64,000 nucleotides of DNA from Actinomucor elegans (GCA_026027325.1 JAMSLZ010000001.1:4526001-4590000), one strand, 5' to 3'; counted from the first letter of the stretch, positions 22,508-34,258 are shown. Program-made: numbers and translations. Notes: a model not told the origin generated them from the letters alone.

Positions 22508-24152
22508 ATGTCCAACACACTATTAGAGATTTTCAAAAGCAAGAAAGATGCTATGCAGCCAGCTATCATCATCCCTGATTCAGCTGAAATCCCCAGTAAA
22601 ATCACTTATAATCAAATGTTTGATATCATATCCGATTTCAGCAAGAAATTAGCTGCTCAAGTGCCCGCAAGCTGTTTAGCGCCTGGAAGATCCATCTCGA
22701 TCAGTTATCCCAACTCATTTGAATTCAGTGTTGCCTTTTTGGCTTCTACTTTTATGAGCTTGATCGCTTCACCTTTGAACCCTGCTTACACCGAAGATGA
22801 ATTTAATTTTTATTTAGAAGACGCAAAGAGCTCGATCATGATTTTGCCAAAAGGCGCTTTGAGCCAAAAGAACAACCCTGCTGTGTTAGCTGCTCGTAAG
22901 CAAGGCGCTATTGTCGTAGAGGTTCACTGGAACAGCACTGCAATGGAAATCAATGCTCGTGTACCTATCGAACTCTCAGACGAGCCTCATCGTATTATTG
23001 AGCAATTCACACCCAAGCCCGACGAGCCAGCATTATTATTGCATACCAGTGGCACAACTGGTAGACCCAAAGGTAAGTCGCTCATGCCCGACGGGCAAAA
23101 CGAAGCGCATATTCACTCTTTGCTTTGTAATTAGGTGTACCTCTAAGTCACCTCAATTTGCTCACTTCCATGCGCAACATTGTTTATACATATGAGCTTA
23201 ATCCCTCTGATCGTACATTACTTGTAATGCCCTTATTCCACGTCCACGGTCTTATCTGTGGTTTACTCTCCACCTTTTATCTGGCGGTGTAGCTGTCATT
23301 CCTCGCAAGTTCAGCGCTTCTCACTTTTGGAAAGATTTTGAAGAAAACGGCTGTAACTGGTACACAGCCGTGCCTACCATTCATCAAATTCTTCTGCGTC
23401 ATCCTCCCAAGCAAGTACCCGCTATCCGGTTTATTCGCAGCTGTTCTTCCAGCTTGGCACCTGCGACTTTACACGCACTAGAGCAGCACTTTAAGGCCCC
23501 TGTACTCGAGGCCTACGCTATGACTGAGGCCTCGCATCAAATGACCTCGAACCCATTACCTCATCGTGGTCCCCACAAAGCTGGCTCTGTCGGTCTTGGT
23601 CAAGGTGTTGAAATTGCCATCTTGGATGAAGCAGGCAACCCTACCCAGCTGGGTGAGGTCTGCATTCGCGGCAAAAACGTCACCAAAGGTTATCTCAATA
23701 ACCCCAAGGCTACAGCAGAATCCTTTACAAAAGATGGCTTTTTCCGTACAGGCGATCAAGGCAAAAAAGATAAGGATGGTTACTTGATCTTGACAGGTCG
23801 TATCAAGGAATTGATTAACCGCGGTGGTGAAAAGATTTCCCCAATCGAGTTGGATTCTGTCATGTTGAGTCATCCCAAGGTAGCTGAGGCAGTTAGTTTT
23901 GCAGTACCCGATGAAATGTATGGACAAGAAGTACATGCTGCTATTGTCTTGAAGCATGGTATCAAGGACGATGAAAAGGCCATTGAAAGAGAATTAAAGG
24001 CATACTGTGCGACAAAGGTTGCCAAGTTTAAGGTCCCTAAACGTTTCTATGTGACAGATATAATGCCTAAAACCGCTACAGGTAAAATTCAAAGACGCAA
24101 AGTCTGTGAAGTCTTTTTCAAGGAACCTGTTAAGCCTCAAGCCAAGTTGTAA
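22508..24152 (+). CDS. Peroxisomal AMP-forming CoA synthetase, frame broken by one base
   Basis: Exon 1 is 22508-23072 and exon 2 is 23135-24152, about 519 residues if read through. It belongs to the acyl-adenylate family closest to Pcs60/AAE3 (oxalyl- or short-chain acyl-CoA synthetase). The AMP-binding loop [13 protein letters not shown], the motif LFHVHGL, the [10 protein letters not shown] motif, the hinge [20 protein letters not shown] and the catalytic Lys region [12 protein letters not shown] are all present. The C-terminus is AKL, a type 1 peroxisomal targeting signal. At about 23271-23275 one base is missing relative to the conserved [14 protein letters not shown] segment, so the frame hits TAG at 23290. 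Everything after it is well preserved in the next frame. A single-base assembly error in a C-run is more likely than real decay. Confidence 0.85.
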
Positions 24153-24361
24153 AATAGCTAGATTAGGCTTGTTATAAAATAGAATAAACAAATGATTAAC
24201 CTATACTGAGATAAATTTGCCTTTTATCCTAGAAATGGGGATTCCGTTTATGCATAAAAAAAATCTGGGTTTAACTAAAGTTCTTGATAACGGCATTAAT
24301 TTGGGCATAATGACCTAGTAACTTTAAATTTGATAATATACATATAAAAAAAACTATTGGA

Positions 24362-24459
24362 ATGGAACCAGGTGAAGTTTTTGCTGAATGCATCTGCTTA
24401 TTCTGAACAAGAACTACTAACTAAATGCGACATTTAACCGAGATTGGACGAGAAATTTA
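24362..24459 (-). repeat. Dispersed repeat copy, minus orientation
   Basis: Core AAATGCGACATTTAACCGAG at 24423-24442 (reverse complement of the consensus), with its second block TGCTTATTCTGAACAAG about 20 bases to the left. It lies about 150 bases in front of a decayed transposase. Confidence 0.65.
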
Positions 24460-24599
24460 TTATTAATGCAGAATGTGAATGAATCATATTTGTAGATAAC
24501 GCGAATAAGATTGTCTTTCTTGGTCACATACAACTTTATCAAGATAATAACCCGAATTTTCGAAACTGAAATAAACCATTCACTTTGATGCTTTTTAAA

Positions 24600-25440
24600 G
24601 AACATGATAAAAACTCAATCGGCCATGACACTTGTAGATACCACGAACAGAACGAATAAGAGGAGAAAAGAAATTGACGATTTCGCTTGTGGTATGATTT
24701 GGGGTTTAGCCATTAAGGCAAGTCAAGATTTCAAAAGAACTTGGTAATCCAATTTCAACTGTTAATATAATAATGAGGTATCGTAAATACAGTTAGAAGA
24801 CTGCTCAAACGCATTCAAGAAGATCTAAAGTATTCACTCCTCGAAACATGCATTTACTCGAGTATAGTATCCGGAAAAAAACCTTATGATCCATACAGAG
24901 TTCACCAACAAGTACTAGTCAAAGCGATAGGCGGAGAAGTCGTCTTACCGATTATCATCAATACGCTTTAGGTTATTTAAACCTGCTATAGAGCCTTATC
25001 TTGGCAACTGTGATTAACTTGAAAGAAAAGATTGGGTCCAAGGAGACAAGATAAACTGGACTATCACTGAGTGGAGTAAGATCATTTGCTCTGATAAATC
25101 TCGTTTCACTTTGAGACATAACAATAGTAGGGTTAGATTAATCCCAAAGGCAAGTATAGCAAGTCTTACTTGACTATCTTTAAGTTTGAAAGAGTGGGAA
25201 AAGTTGAGCGTCGACACCTGTTGCAAACCTGCTCTCAACATACTAGAAAGATGCTAAACAGCCAAAAAAAAAAAGCCCTTGGTAACCATACTAAAAACTA
25301 TTGTCTTAAAAAAAAGCATTATAAAGTAAGAGTATTGATTATTGTGTATATGATGTTTCACGTTACTTCTAAAAAGGTTTATTATAAAGGTTTAGTGTTC
25401 AAAGTATCATATAGTAATATATGACTGGATTTCTGAAGAA
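24600..25440 (+). mobile_element. Decayed Tc1/mariner-type transposase
   Basis: Fragments of a Tc1-type transposase occur in order but in different frames. A helix-turn-helix segment reads GMIWGL at 24691, then after a one-base shift KISKELGNPISTVNIIMRYR at 24725. A block around 25045-25125 reads WTITEWSKIICSDKSRFTL, which matches the second catalytic Asp region (usually W..V.FSDESRF). Stops and shifts between them make it inactive. The first catalytic Asp and the DxE/DxD end are not recognisable, and no clear terminal inverted repeats were found. Description is limited to what the decayed copy shows. Confidence 0.6.
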
Positions 25441-26097
25441 AAAATCCCAACTATTATTTTGATGGTGTTGTATATTGGTATGCGTTGTCGACCTTTGTTT
25501 TAAAATTGATTGTTCTTTGTAGTTTACTAAAGCCGTTGAAATCCGCATATTTTAGAATATTATGAATCGAAAAAAAATCGTATGAACAAAGCTTTTCAAT
25601 TAGAAATGGAGCCATAGTACTAAGAAAATCTCTTTAAAAGTATACGTTCCTTCTTCTTCTTCTTTGCCTCCTCTTCCTTCACAGCAACATACTCCTCAAC
25701 AGCTGCGCGATTAAAAAAAAATATCAAGGTAACTGTATATGTTGGCTAGACCGAGAAAAGTTTTTAATGTTATCGAATAGAGCATCATGAAGCAAGTTCA
25801 AAATTAAAGATAAATGGAAATAATGCTATATTTTTTTTTGTAGAATTATAGTACTATATCGGAAGGTAGCTAAGCATCACTCATAGAGTTTATTGATAAA
25901 AAGAAGGTTCTATTTTATTTTACAAATTTATGTTATAAAGGATGGGATGAAAAATATATGTGTTTTTTGAGTTGTGTTTGTAAATATGATTATATAGAGA
26001 GAAATAGTATTTGTAGATTTACAAAAAGATTGGTATCTAATATCACCCACGTTTACACTTTTTTAGACCAGAAAAAGAGTATGTAGGAAGACATTAT
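25441..26097. other. Intergenic region, allantoicase fusion 3' side
   Basis: AT-rich with no coding stretch. Likely includes the remaining 3' part of the transposon relic and the 3' UTR of the gene on the minus strand. Confidence 0.4.
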
Positions 26098-27992
26098 TTA
26101 GTTTCTGAAACCAGGGACGTGAACAAGAGTATGAGCGACGTTTACTTCGTTACAATCATCTTCAGGAACACCACTTTCATGGACCATACAGGCAAAGTCA
26201 GTTGTCTCCTTGAGGACAACCATAGGGTGATGCCAGACACCTTGGCGGTAGTTGATACCTTGCTTGGAGGTAGCTACAAAGGCCTTCAAGGTAGACATAT
26301 CAGGCTTGTCATCAGAGCCGTTCAAGGCGACAACGACCAAGTAACCGCTGTGCTTATCATCAGTCATAGGGATGAAAGCTTGGCTGGAATAAGGATGTCT
26401 TTCCAACAACTTGACAGTGAGAGGCATATCACCAGCAGGACGACAGTGGAAGACACACATGTTGAACTTGCCGTTACCCTTAGGGAACAAGTTGGATACT
26501 TGAGCAACGCGATGGTACTTTTCAGCGGTACCTTGGTTGGCAGAGGTAACAACATCAGTACCAGCAGGGTGGATAACATCACCATAGGGAGCAAAGTCCT
26601 CAGAGGTCAAAGGAGTAGCAATGATACCACCCTTCAAGTCAGTAGGAGCAACGATGGGCAATTGAGGAAGTTTACCACCTTCAACGATACCGTAGAGACG
26701 GAGACGCTTGAAACCGCCATCTAAAATCATGCAACAGTTCAGTCATTGCTCTCTTTATACTGAATACACAAACTAACTTACCAGGAATGATAGAAACCTT
26801 GACATGAGTGAAGACCTTGTCAGTATGAGTAGTGTCAAAGAAGAAAACGCTGTTGGCACCAGTAGGGGAAGGTTCAATGATAGTAACCCATTCAGCATTA
26901 TCAGCAGGAATAGCGTCAGAAGTGTTGGTAGCTTCCAACTTGATGCGACGAGGGAAGTTACCGTGGAAATCAGTAGTGTCAATTTCAGCTTGCAAGATGT
27001 GACCAGCAGCACCCAAGCGAATAATGTTGTAATCGGAGTATCCAGGGATACGAGAGCGGGCAGTTTGCCATCCATGACCTTGATGGCTACCACGACCAGG
27101 CAAAAGAAGGAAATCACCAGGACTGAAGTGAGCATCACTGGTCTTGACGGATCTGCTGCCGTGACCAATGAAAGCTAAATCAATGAGAGCACTATAAGCA
27201 GTAAATGTTAGATATCTATGCAATATGACCATTTCAAAACTCACTTCTTGTCCTTGGGGAGGATAGGATGAACATCACCATAGACACGGAAACGAGCAAT
27301 GCCACCATCAGGGATGTTGTTCAAACGAAGGTGAGTATAGACAGCTGTTTTCTTTTCCAAAACAAAGATGTTGTGGCAAGAAGGAGGCAATACAACCTTG
27401 GGGAGAATTTCAACCCACTCGAGATCCTTCTCCAAACCAGTGCCGTTGGGGCAGTAGGCAGCTTCAACAGAAGCAGCAGGAGCTTGGTTACCAGTGAAGT
27501 AACTGGTATCGATATCGAAACCATCAATAGCGCCAGCAAATCCAAGTCTGATAATAGCCCTGTATGATATAATCATGGTTAATGATACATACTCTTATAT
27601 CCTTATTAATTGATTTTACCAATCGTAAGTTTGGTTGTGACGCTTGGACTCCCAACCGTCCATCCACTGACCAGTTTCTACAAGTAAATGATACAAGTTG
27701 AGTTTATAATTCTTCCCCGCATATTGATATAACTTACCAACAAACTTGTCGGGCAAAGAGACAGCAGGCTCAGGGTTGAGCATTCTAGAAGCAGGAGCAA
27801 AGAAATCATCAGTGACCTTGATGACAGCAGTGCCGAGATCAGAGCTTGCCAAATCTATAATGATATATAGTTTAGTATTTCGAGTACTTATTTCGCGTTG
27901 CTTTGCTTATCGAATTTACTGATAGATTTGAAGAGCTTGGACTTTTGAAATTCCTCTTCGGTGATCTTGGTGTAGATAGGTGCGTTTGTCAT
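26098..27992 (-). CDS. Allantoicase fused to ureidoglycolate lyase
   Basis: Six exons (27992-27920, 27854-27738, 27677-27620, 27559-27245, 27191-26782, 26720-26098) give 531 residues with all junctions in frame. Residues about 25-345 are a complete allantoicase with its two tandem halves (IKVTDDFFAPASRML, GQWMDGWESKRHN; then AHFSPGDFLLLPGRGSHQG, GWQTARSR). After a short joint (LPQLPIVAPTD) residues about 360-531 are a ureidoglycolate lyase (ATPLTSEDFAPYGDVI, VFHCRPAG, ERHPYSSQAFIPM, GVWHHPMVVL). Together they convert allantoate to ureidoglycolate and urea, then to glyoxylate and a second urea, so one chain covers yeast DAL2 plus DAL3. Substrate handover is inferred. No intron falls exactly at the junction. 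Confidence 0.92.
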
Positions 27993-28948
27993 TTTCTTTT
28001 TGTCGCTTAAAGAGAAGGGGGGAAAGGAAGCTTGAAAGATATGGTTTTCAGAAAGGACTTTAGAAGCAAAGTGGAGGTTATTTAAATCCTTTTGTAATTC
28101 AAGCTAGTCACAAATGCTACCATCCAATCAATCACGGTTTATACCCACCAGAAAAATATACCTTTGCCCTTACAAAAATGAAAGTTTCTGAGTTCTTTGA
28201 GTGTGAAGTCAGTCACTTTGAACGTTCTTTCTCTTCTTAACTGTAAAAATAGAGAACAAGCTATTAAAAAAAACAACTTGTTCTCACGAATAAGCCAATA
28301 ATATTTCATTTTAACGTTTGCTCATACTGATGTCTGTGCAGCTTATGTTGCAATCTGGTTAAACATATGCCATACTGACCATTACTCAAAGCTCAACAAG
28401 CTACATTCTTACCAAGATGAATTATTGGCATATTTTCAATACAAATAATGAACATTTTTACATAGTGAATATATGCATCTAACAAGTATTTTTACCTATT
28501 TCTAGTTGGAAGTCCAAGGCATCGAAGATTTGAATAGATCTGTCACACCTTCTATTTTAGGTACATGTTACAGTACGACAATTGTATTACAGTCATCATA
28601 TGCTATCTTATTATCTCAAAATATAAAGAAAAACCTTAGCTAGAATCATTAAATACCCTAACCTCTAATCAAGAATAGATAATGCATCAATTCCATAATA
28701 CTACTTGTAATATAATGAATTCAATAGTAATCAAAATTGAGTAATATACATAAGAAAAAGTGGTGGTAAGCCATCTCCGATCAAGCTACATTGTATATAA
28801 AGAGGAAATTATAATACATAACAGAATGGCCCCAAATGTCCATATTTAATGATGTCCTTTTACAGTGGTCTTGTACCAAGCTTAATTCTAATACTTTAAT
28901 GTGTCATATTGGATGTTAGTTAGTTCATTTGAACTGATGTCCAAGCAA

Positions 28949-28975
28949 AGTAAGAGGCCGAAACGTCGGACCTCT
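28949..28975. other. Hairpin AAGAGGCCG...CGG-A-CCTCTT
   Basis: An inverted repeat (AAGAGG-CCG, loop AAACGT, CGG-A-CCTCTT) in an otherwise AT-rich gap, preceded by CTGATG at 28935. Seen directly; function unknown (see finding). Confidence 0.5.
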
Positions 28976-29369
28976 TCCTTTTATATACAATTGAAATAAC
29001 TGGCAGCATTGATTTAATGACAAAATAACAATAAATATAAGTCCATTTGTTCAATTGCATCCATATTGGTTTCATTATCGATCGAGCCTCATGTATTCAG
29101 GGTTTAATTACGCGAATTATTTATGATTTTAAACCATATTTTCTTACTGTCAACATGTGATTTGAGTAACTATTAGTGGACACAAGCAGCACTTGATTTC
29201 AGGATAAATCACAAACTCTTAATTTTAGTGCTGTTTTATACATAAATGCTGAAAGGGCAAATATGGGGTGTTTTTAACAGATCACTCAGTAGAGCGTAGA
29301 AATAATACTACTAATATATAGAGCTCATTTCGCATTAGCACGCCTTATATTAAACTTGAGTAGCTATGT

Positions 29370-29795
29370 GATAACTATAAAAACAAATGCAACAATTCAT
29401 TCTGAACATGTGATATAGATCAGATGCGACATTTAACCGGGATCGGTCGAGATCTATACAACATCTGATTTATATGAAATGACACATGCAATCTTCTGCA
29501 AGCGCTTCATATATAATATACTAATTACATTATTTTACAAAGCGGCTTTAATAGATGGAAACGCTTATTCTAAACTTGCCCTATGCATTAGATGCGACAT
29601 TTGGCCGGGATCGATCAATAGATTTATTGATCTATAAATCTACTTCATTAGAATTGCATGCATATTATATCTGTCCCTATATTACAATATAAACATGCTC
29701 ATGTATTCCGATCCAATTACATTTTTATTAGAATTGATGATTCTTTTCAACATGTACTAGTCATCAGATGCGATATTGCTCCAAATCCCGTCTAG
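29370..29795 (-). repeat. Dispersed ~170-bp repeat, three tandem units
   Basis: Three minus-oriented cores at about 29420, 29589 and 29763 (CAGATGCGACATTTAACCGG, AGATGCGACATTTGGCCGG, CAGATGCGATATTGCTCC), spaced 169 and 174 bp. Each is preceded by the second block (TTCTGAACATG, TTCTAAACTTG, TTTTCAACATG). The third unit is the most degraded. Confidence 0.75.
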
Positions 29796-31703
29796 AAATG
29801 CAGAAATGTTGAAATGACGCGATTTCTGGAAAATCGTAATTGCATATATTTTCTAAATATCGTTTTTTTTTTTTGGCCAGTACAAAATAAATATTATCGA
29901 TGAATGATTAAATACTTGCGTTATGACTGCATTTAAAAGAAATCAGAAAAACTATACTTGATCAAAGTTAATTTCATAAGTTCAAAAAAGAATTTTTTGT
30001 ATCATCCAATGAACCATTTAGCTCTATAAAAACTTTGTTGAAATAAGTTTTGCGCGTTAACATTCTTTATAATAAAAACTGAGTTGAAGTTCAGGTCAAA
30101 TCTTTGAGCAAATTTCAAAATAACGTTGTCTTTATATTTCACCTCTGATCAATAAAATCAAATAGTTCATTAGCATGAAGAATCAGTATATTAATTACGT
30201 CTTGGCTTACTGATCATTTGAATGTTGGTCTATAGCCTATATTCTGAATATGTTGCTGAACATTTCTGAAAATTATATCTAACCGTAATACAATAAATGC
30301 ATGTTTTTTATAATGCTTCTTTACAGCAAATTTGTGTATATATGCTACAGCAATATCTTCAGCTAAGTCTGTAATTCTTAGTAAAGCCCCTTTAATATGG
30401 TATATAAGTAATGATTCATACCTATAGTTAGTAATTGAATATATTGAAGTCATTGTTTAGCAACACTACAATGAATATATCACCCACTCTTCAAACAATT
30501 TTTGAATCAGTTATCATAATTCTATCCTTTAAAACTAAAATCACGTCTAATAAGAGAGATGTCTCTCAACATGAACCTTCACTACTTAGTATATATATAC
30601 AGATAATTTATTTATTTATTAAATAATAGAACATATGCATATATAGTATTAAAATAGAAATCGTGCTCTAAACCTGAAAAATGACCAGTTATTGCAGCCC
30701 TGTAGAGATTTTCAGTTGTAGGTACCATATAACAATGAATATATTTAAGCAATTATATTCAGCATGATATATTCCTCGAAATTCAAAAATTTGTTTTGAT
30801 TAATTAAGACTTCGGAAGTGAATGAAAGATTCCAAAGCAATTTGTCCAAGTTTTGATGGATATTGAATTTCAAAAGACCAAGTCTTTGAATTCGAGTTAC
30901 TGGTACAAGCTTATGTTCTTATCTCGTTTGGCAATTAGCATGCCAATTTTTCTTCCACTAACCACCATGCAATTTATTATTGTCACTTCTTTCACGACAA
31001 TTTGACTTGCTATTTAGTTATCTGTTGATTGTCGCTAGTAGTTGCGGCCGGATATTAAGCGCTGACTCATGGTAGGGTCAAATCATCCCTTTCTTGGCGG
31101 AATACAAGTATCCTAGCACAAAGTGATAGATCATTGTACTCACAAGCTATCTCTTTTATCGCTCTTGGCTCTTGACTGTACAATAGCATTTTCATTATAG
31201 TCATTTACGCACAATCACTTAATGAAAATATTCACACAAATGTCATACAATCAATCATACTATCATAGGTTTTAGTTGGCGTTTCAGACACTGTAAAGAA
31301 GTATATTAGAAACGGCGATCGATTTAAGAACATGTGCCTTTTTGAATCCTGTAGTATTTAAAGATTTATCGCACATAAACCCCCTTTCCTATACAAGCTA
31401 CTTGTGTAGAATCTAAACTATAGCAATGTATAGCTACAATATATTAGTAATAGCATTTAAGCTTGCCGTCATTCAATAGGTTCATTAATTTTTAGGAATA
31501 ATCAATTTCAGATGTTATTCTTAGTAAAAAAAAAAAGAGCTCTATAAAATGGCCTCTCGCTTTGATGTCTTTATGCTATTTTCTTGATCTGTAGCATTGT
31601 ACTAATTAATTATAAAGAATGTTGTTTATTGTCAGCAACTATTCTATATATACCTTTTTCTTTTCATAATATTTCTAAAATTTTCTTTGCATACATACAC
31701 TTT

Positions 31704-33929
31704 ATGTCAAATTCTACTGGCCATACATCGGATATCATCAGTTCCTTACAGCATCTTCGATTACGAGATTTAGAAAAGCCAACTGGCTTTTCTTCATTAC
31801 CCTCTGAAATAGTTTTTCAAATCTTCCAGTTGTTGCCACTTGAAGCAGCGCGTGAAGCCAGTTTGGTCAACATGAAATGGCATTTATTAGTCAGGCAAGC
31901 CCTCTACTACGCTCCTACCATCGGTAGACACTCTCTCAGACACTTCATTAACTGTTTATACTACTCTACGGATCCTTGTCATTTGATCGGTGACCCCAAT
32001 GGACATTTTATTCAAGAACTAGAATTAGATAAACCTGGCCGCATAGAGCGAGAACCTTCAAAATGGCCTATCACCATCTCTGACATGGTTTTTCTTTTCG
32101 AAAAAGCGCCCAACATTACCAGTTTGATTATTCATAATGATGATGCTCATCTTGCTAAACTTGTGTATGAAGCTATATGTATTTGTCAGCCCCTTCGTCG
32201 GATTAAAAGAGTTGAATTCAGTGGTCTGTTGGACTCCAAGTATGATTATAGTCCTTATAATCTAGGTAGTGTTGGTATGATTCTTTATTTCAATGCGAAA
32301 ATTTTGCACTATTATCGCAACAGCATAGAACATATTTCTATTCCTTGGAATCCTTACATGTTGCAAACAATGGGATGGAAAAATTGGGATGGTAATACTA
32401 GTATTCTCCCCGAATATCCATCCTTAAAAAAGCTGAAATTGAAAATACATTACCAACTCGGCGATTTGGGATATTACTGGACATCTGCTATCGCGGGCGA
32501 TTCTTTTCCAATTGACAATAGACCGTATCCTTTTCCTTCACTGATTTCTCTGATAGAAAATAACAAAGAGCATGCTTTTACAAGTCTCGACTTGGGCTAT
32601 GTCAACAAAAGCCAGATGAACAGTGAGGATTATCACCAGCTCACCACTACATTAGACGCACATGTTTACAGCGCTGAATATCCATCACTTAAAGAACTAA
32701 AAATTACTCTTGGATTCTTTTCTGCAAGTTGCATAGAGTATATTACTCAACGCTTTCCTCAAATCCCTAAACTCAATATATATATGAGTGGAAAAAACAT
32801 ATTACAAAGCGCATACAACGTTCAATGCTTGAAGATATTAATTAGACAAATGATCTACAACCGAATTCGTGGACCTCCCAACCTTTCCAAAGATACATGT
32901 CCACACAAAGCAGCTCAGAAGCTCACTATTCTTGAAAGAGAAGATAATTGTATCAACCAAGTTCCTTTCGAGCGCAATTACATCAGCTCTTACAGCAGCT
33001 TAATCGATTTTGATCAACTATGCGCAGATAATATGCGAATCACTCTCAAGTTTCGAAATGGTGAGGCATACCGGTACGACAAAACTCCTAACGCATTTGA
33101 AATGCAGTTTACAGCGTCTCGCTGTTTTATGTTGTTTAGACAAGGAGTCGAAGGGCTTAAACAGTTCCAGTACCTGAACCAATTCTTGCAGCGAAAAGGC
33201 TCTTTATTCCACTGTTTGACATTGAAACAAGAGCATCAAGAACTCGACTTGAATCCTCGATATTCCAGTTATTCGATACTGGATACAATCCGACTTTGTC
33301 CATACTTGGAAACACTCTCGATTTCAGGCTACAACGAAGCAAACTTTAAGACGATCGACTTGAACTTGAAAGGGGATCTCGATGATTACGCGCTAGGTGA
33401 TATTGATGCATTGGCATTTCCACGTATCACTTATGTCAGTTTACATAACATATATTGGGACAGTCCTGCAAGTTGCTCTCAACTGATTACCAAGCTCTTT
33501 CCTAGGGTTCGACAGCTTTACTTCCGGTATCCCAAATTCTTTCGTAATGGTTCGTTGAATTCAACAGCAGTGTTTGATTTTTCAGCTTCTCGTCAAGGAC
33601 TGAGTAGTTTTGCGGTAGATATTGACTGTTTTTTTCGCAATAATGTTCACAAGCCCACAATACAAATTGAATTAGTCGCCATCAGTAAGAAGGTTACCTA
33701 TAATCTCCATTTGAGCCTCGGAGTTGAGAAGGAGCCGCAGTGTGTCACCCTTCGTAGAGGCTCAAACAGTAACTTGAAAAACCCAACAGTAATTTTTAAA
33801 TTTTACTATGTGAGTAGGTTGTTGCTGTTTTACACTAGAAATAATGTCATGCTTCGGATGGGACCAGAGTTCAACGACGACTATTATTTTTTCGATTATA
33901 CTGAAGATATGAATGATGACCATCTTTAA
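31704..33929 (+). CDS. F-box protein with leucine-rich-like repeats
   Basis: Single exon. I choose ATG 31704 (741 residues); the open frame extends further upstream but only without ATG and with hydrophobic non-coding-like sequence. The F-box is at about residues 28-75 (SSLPSEIVFQIFQLLPLEAA, then ASLVNMKWHLLVRQALYY). The rest contains irregular leucine-rich-like segments (FPSLISLIENNKEHAFTSLD, YPSLKELKITLGFF, LCPYLETLSISGYNEANF). By analogy it would be an SCF ubiquitin-ligase substrate receptor. Large families of such intron-less F-box/LRR genes are common in Mucorales; the target is unknown. It sits alone next to a repeat-rich gap. Confidence 0.8.
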   Translation: MSNSTGHTSDIISSLQHLRLRDLEKPTGFSSLPSEIVFQIFQLLPLEAAREASLVNMKWHLLVRQALYYAPTIGRHSLRHFINCLYYSTDPCHLIGDPNGHFIQELELDKPGRIEREPSKWPITISDMVFLFEKAPNITSLIIHNDDAHLAKLVYEAICICQPLRRIKRVEFSGLLDSKYDYSPYNLGSVGMILYFNAKILHYYRNSIEHISIPWNPYMLQTMGWKNWDGNTSILPEYPSLKKLKLKIHYQLGDLGYYWTSAIAGDSFPIDNRPYPFPSLISLIENNKEHAFTSLDLGYVNKSQMNSEDYHQLTTTLDAHVYSAEYPSLKELKITLGFFSASCIEYITQRFPQIPKLNIYMSGKNILQSAYNVQCLKILIRQMIYNRIRGPPNLSKDTCPHKAAQKLTILEREDNCINQVPFERNYISSYSSLIDFDQLCADNMRITLKFRNGEAYRYDKTPNAFEMQFTASRCFMLFRQGVEGLKQFQYLNQFLQRKGSLFHCLTLKQEHQELDLNPRYSSYSILDTIRLCPYLETLSISGYNEANFKTIDLNLKGDLDDYALGDIDALAFPRITYVSLHNIYWDSPASCSQLITKLFPRVRQLYFRYPKFFRNGSLNSTAVFDFSASRQGLSSFAVDIDCFFRNNVHKPTIQIELVAISKKVTYNLHLSLGVEKEPQCVTLRRGSNSNLKNPTVIFKFYYVSRLLLFYTRNNVMLRMGPEFNDDYYFFDYTEDMNDDHL

Positions 33930-34197
33930 TATTGTCTTAGAAGGAAAAAAGACCTGGATGATACATGTTCAACAACAATAGAATAGATTGTTAATTGTCA
34001 TTGAATAAAATCTTGTTTCTCTTATCTTGAAAAAAAAAAAAACTATTATTACATACACTTGTTGTTTTATATACCCATAAGACTAAACTTTTATATGTAA
34101 AAAAAATTGCAAAAAATTCAGAATTTAATAGTTGTTCCTAACGCATGCATGAAATAGCAACCAGCTCTGAGTCTAAACCAGTGAATGAAATAACTGG

Positions 34198-34230
34198 CTC
34201 GCGTTTCAGCGCGCCTAAACTCGCGCGCAT
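34198..34230. promoter_or_regulatory. CGCG-rich patch before GCP3
   Basis: Within 33 bases there are four CGCG/GCGC clusters (TCGCG, AGCGCGCC, TCGCGCGC), ending 29 bases before ATG 34259. This is striking in an AT-rich genome and resembles a core promoter or MluI-box-like cell cycle element cluster. Role inferred. Confidence 0.4.
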
Positions 34231-34258
34231 TCTTCTCTGATCTACCCACTTTTTGAGA

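Larger units (their letters stand above)
27993..31703. other. 3.7-kb gene-poor AT-rich region with repeats
   Basis: Between the fused allantoicase start and the F-box gene. It holds three repeat units at 29370-29795, a GC-containing hairpin near 28949, and long AT-rich tracts. Short open frames at 30214-30453 and 30435-30626 lack coding character. The last 100 bases before 31704 contain a CTATAAAATG TATA-like element (31540-31549). Confidence 0.5.

Noticed and set aside
28935..28975. Functional hammerhead ribozyme
   Set aside because: Core position A9 is changed and stems I and II cannot be formed from the flanks, so it is reported only as a hairpin of unknown role.
29370..29795. The repeat as the Mucor centromere motif
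   Set aside because: The published centromere motif is expected about once per centromere, whereas this element occurs about 11 times in 64 kb, and I cannot verify sequence identity; kept only as a comparison to run.
31584..31703. N-terminal extension of the F-box protein
   Set aside because: The extension has no ATG and is hydrophobic and AT-rich; the F-box begins shortly after ATG 31704.
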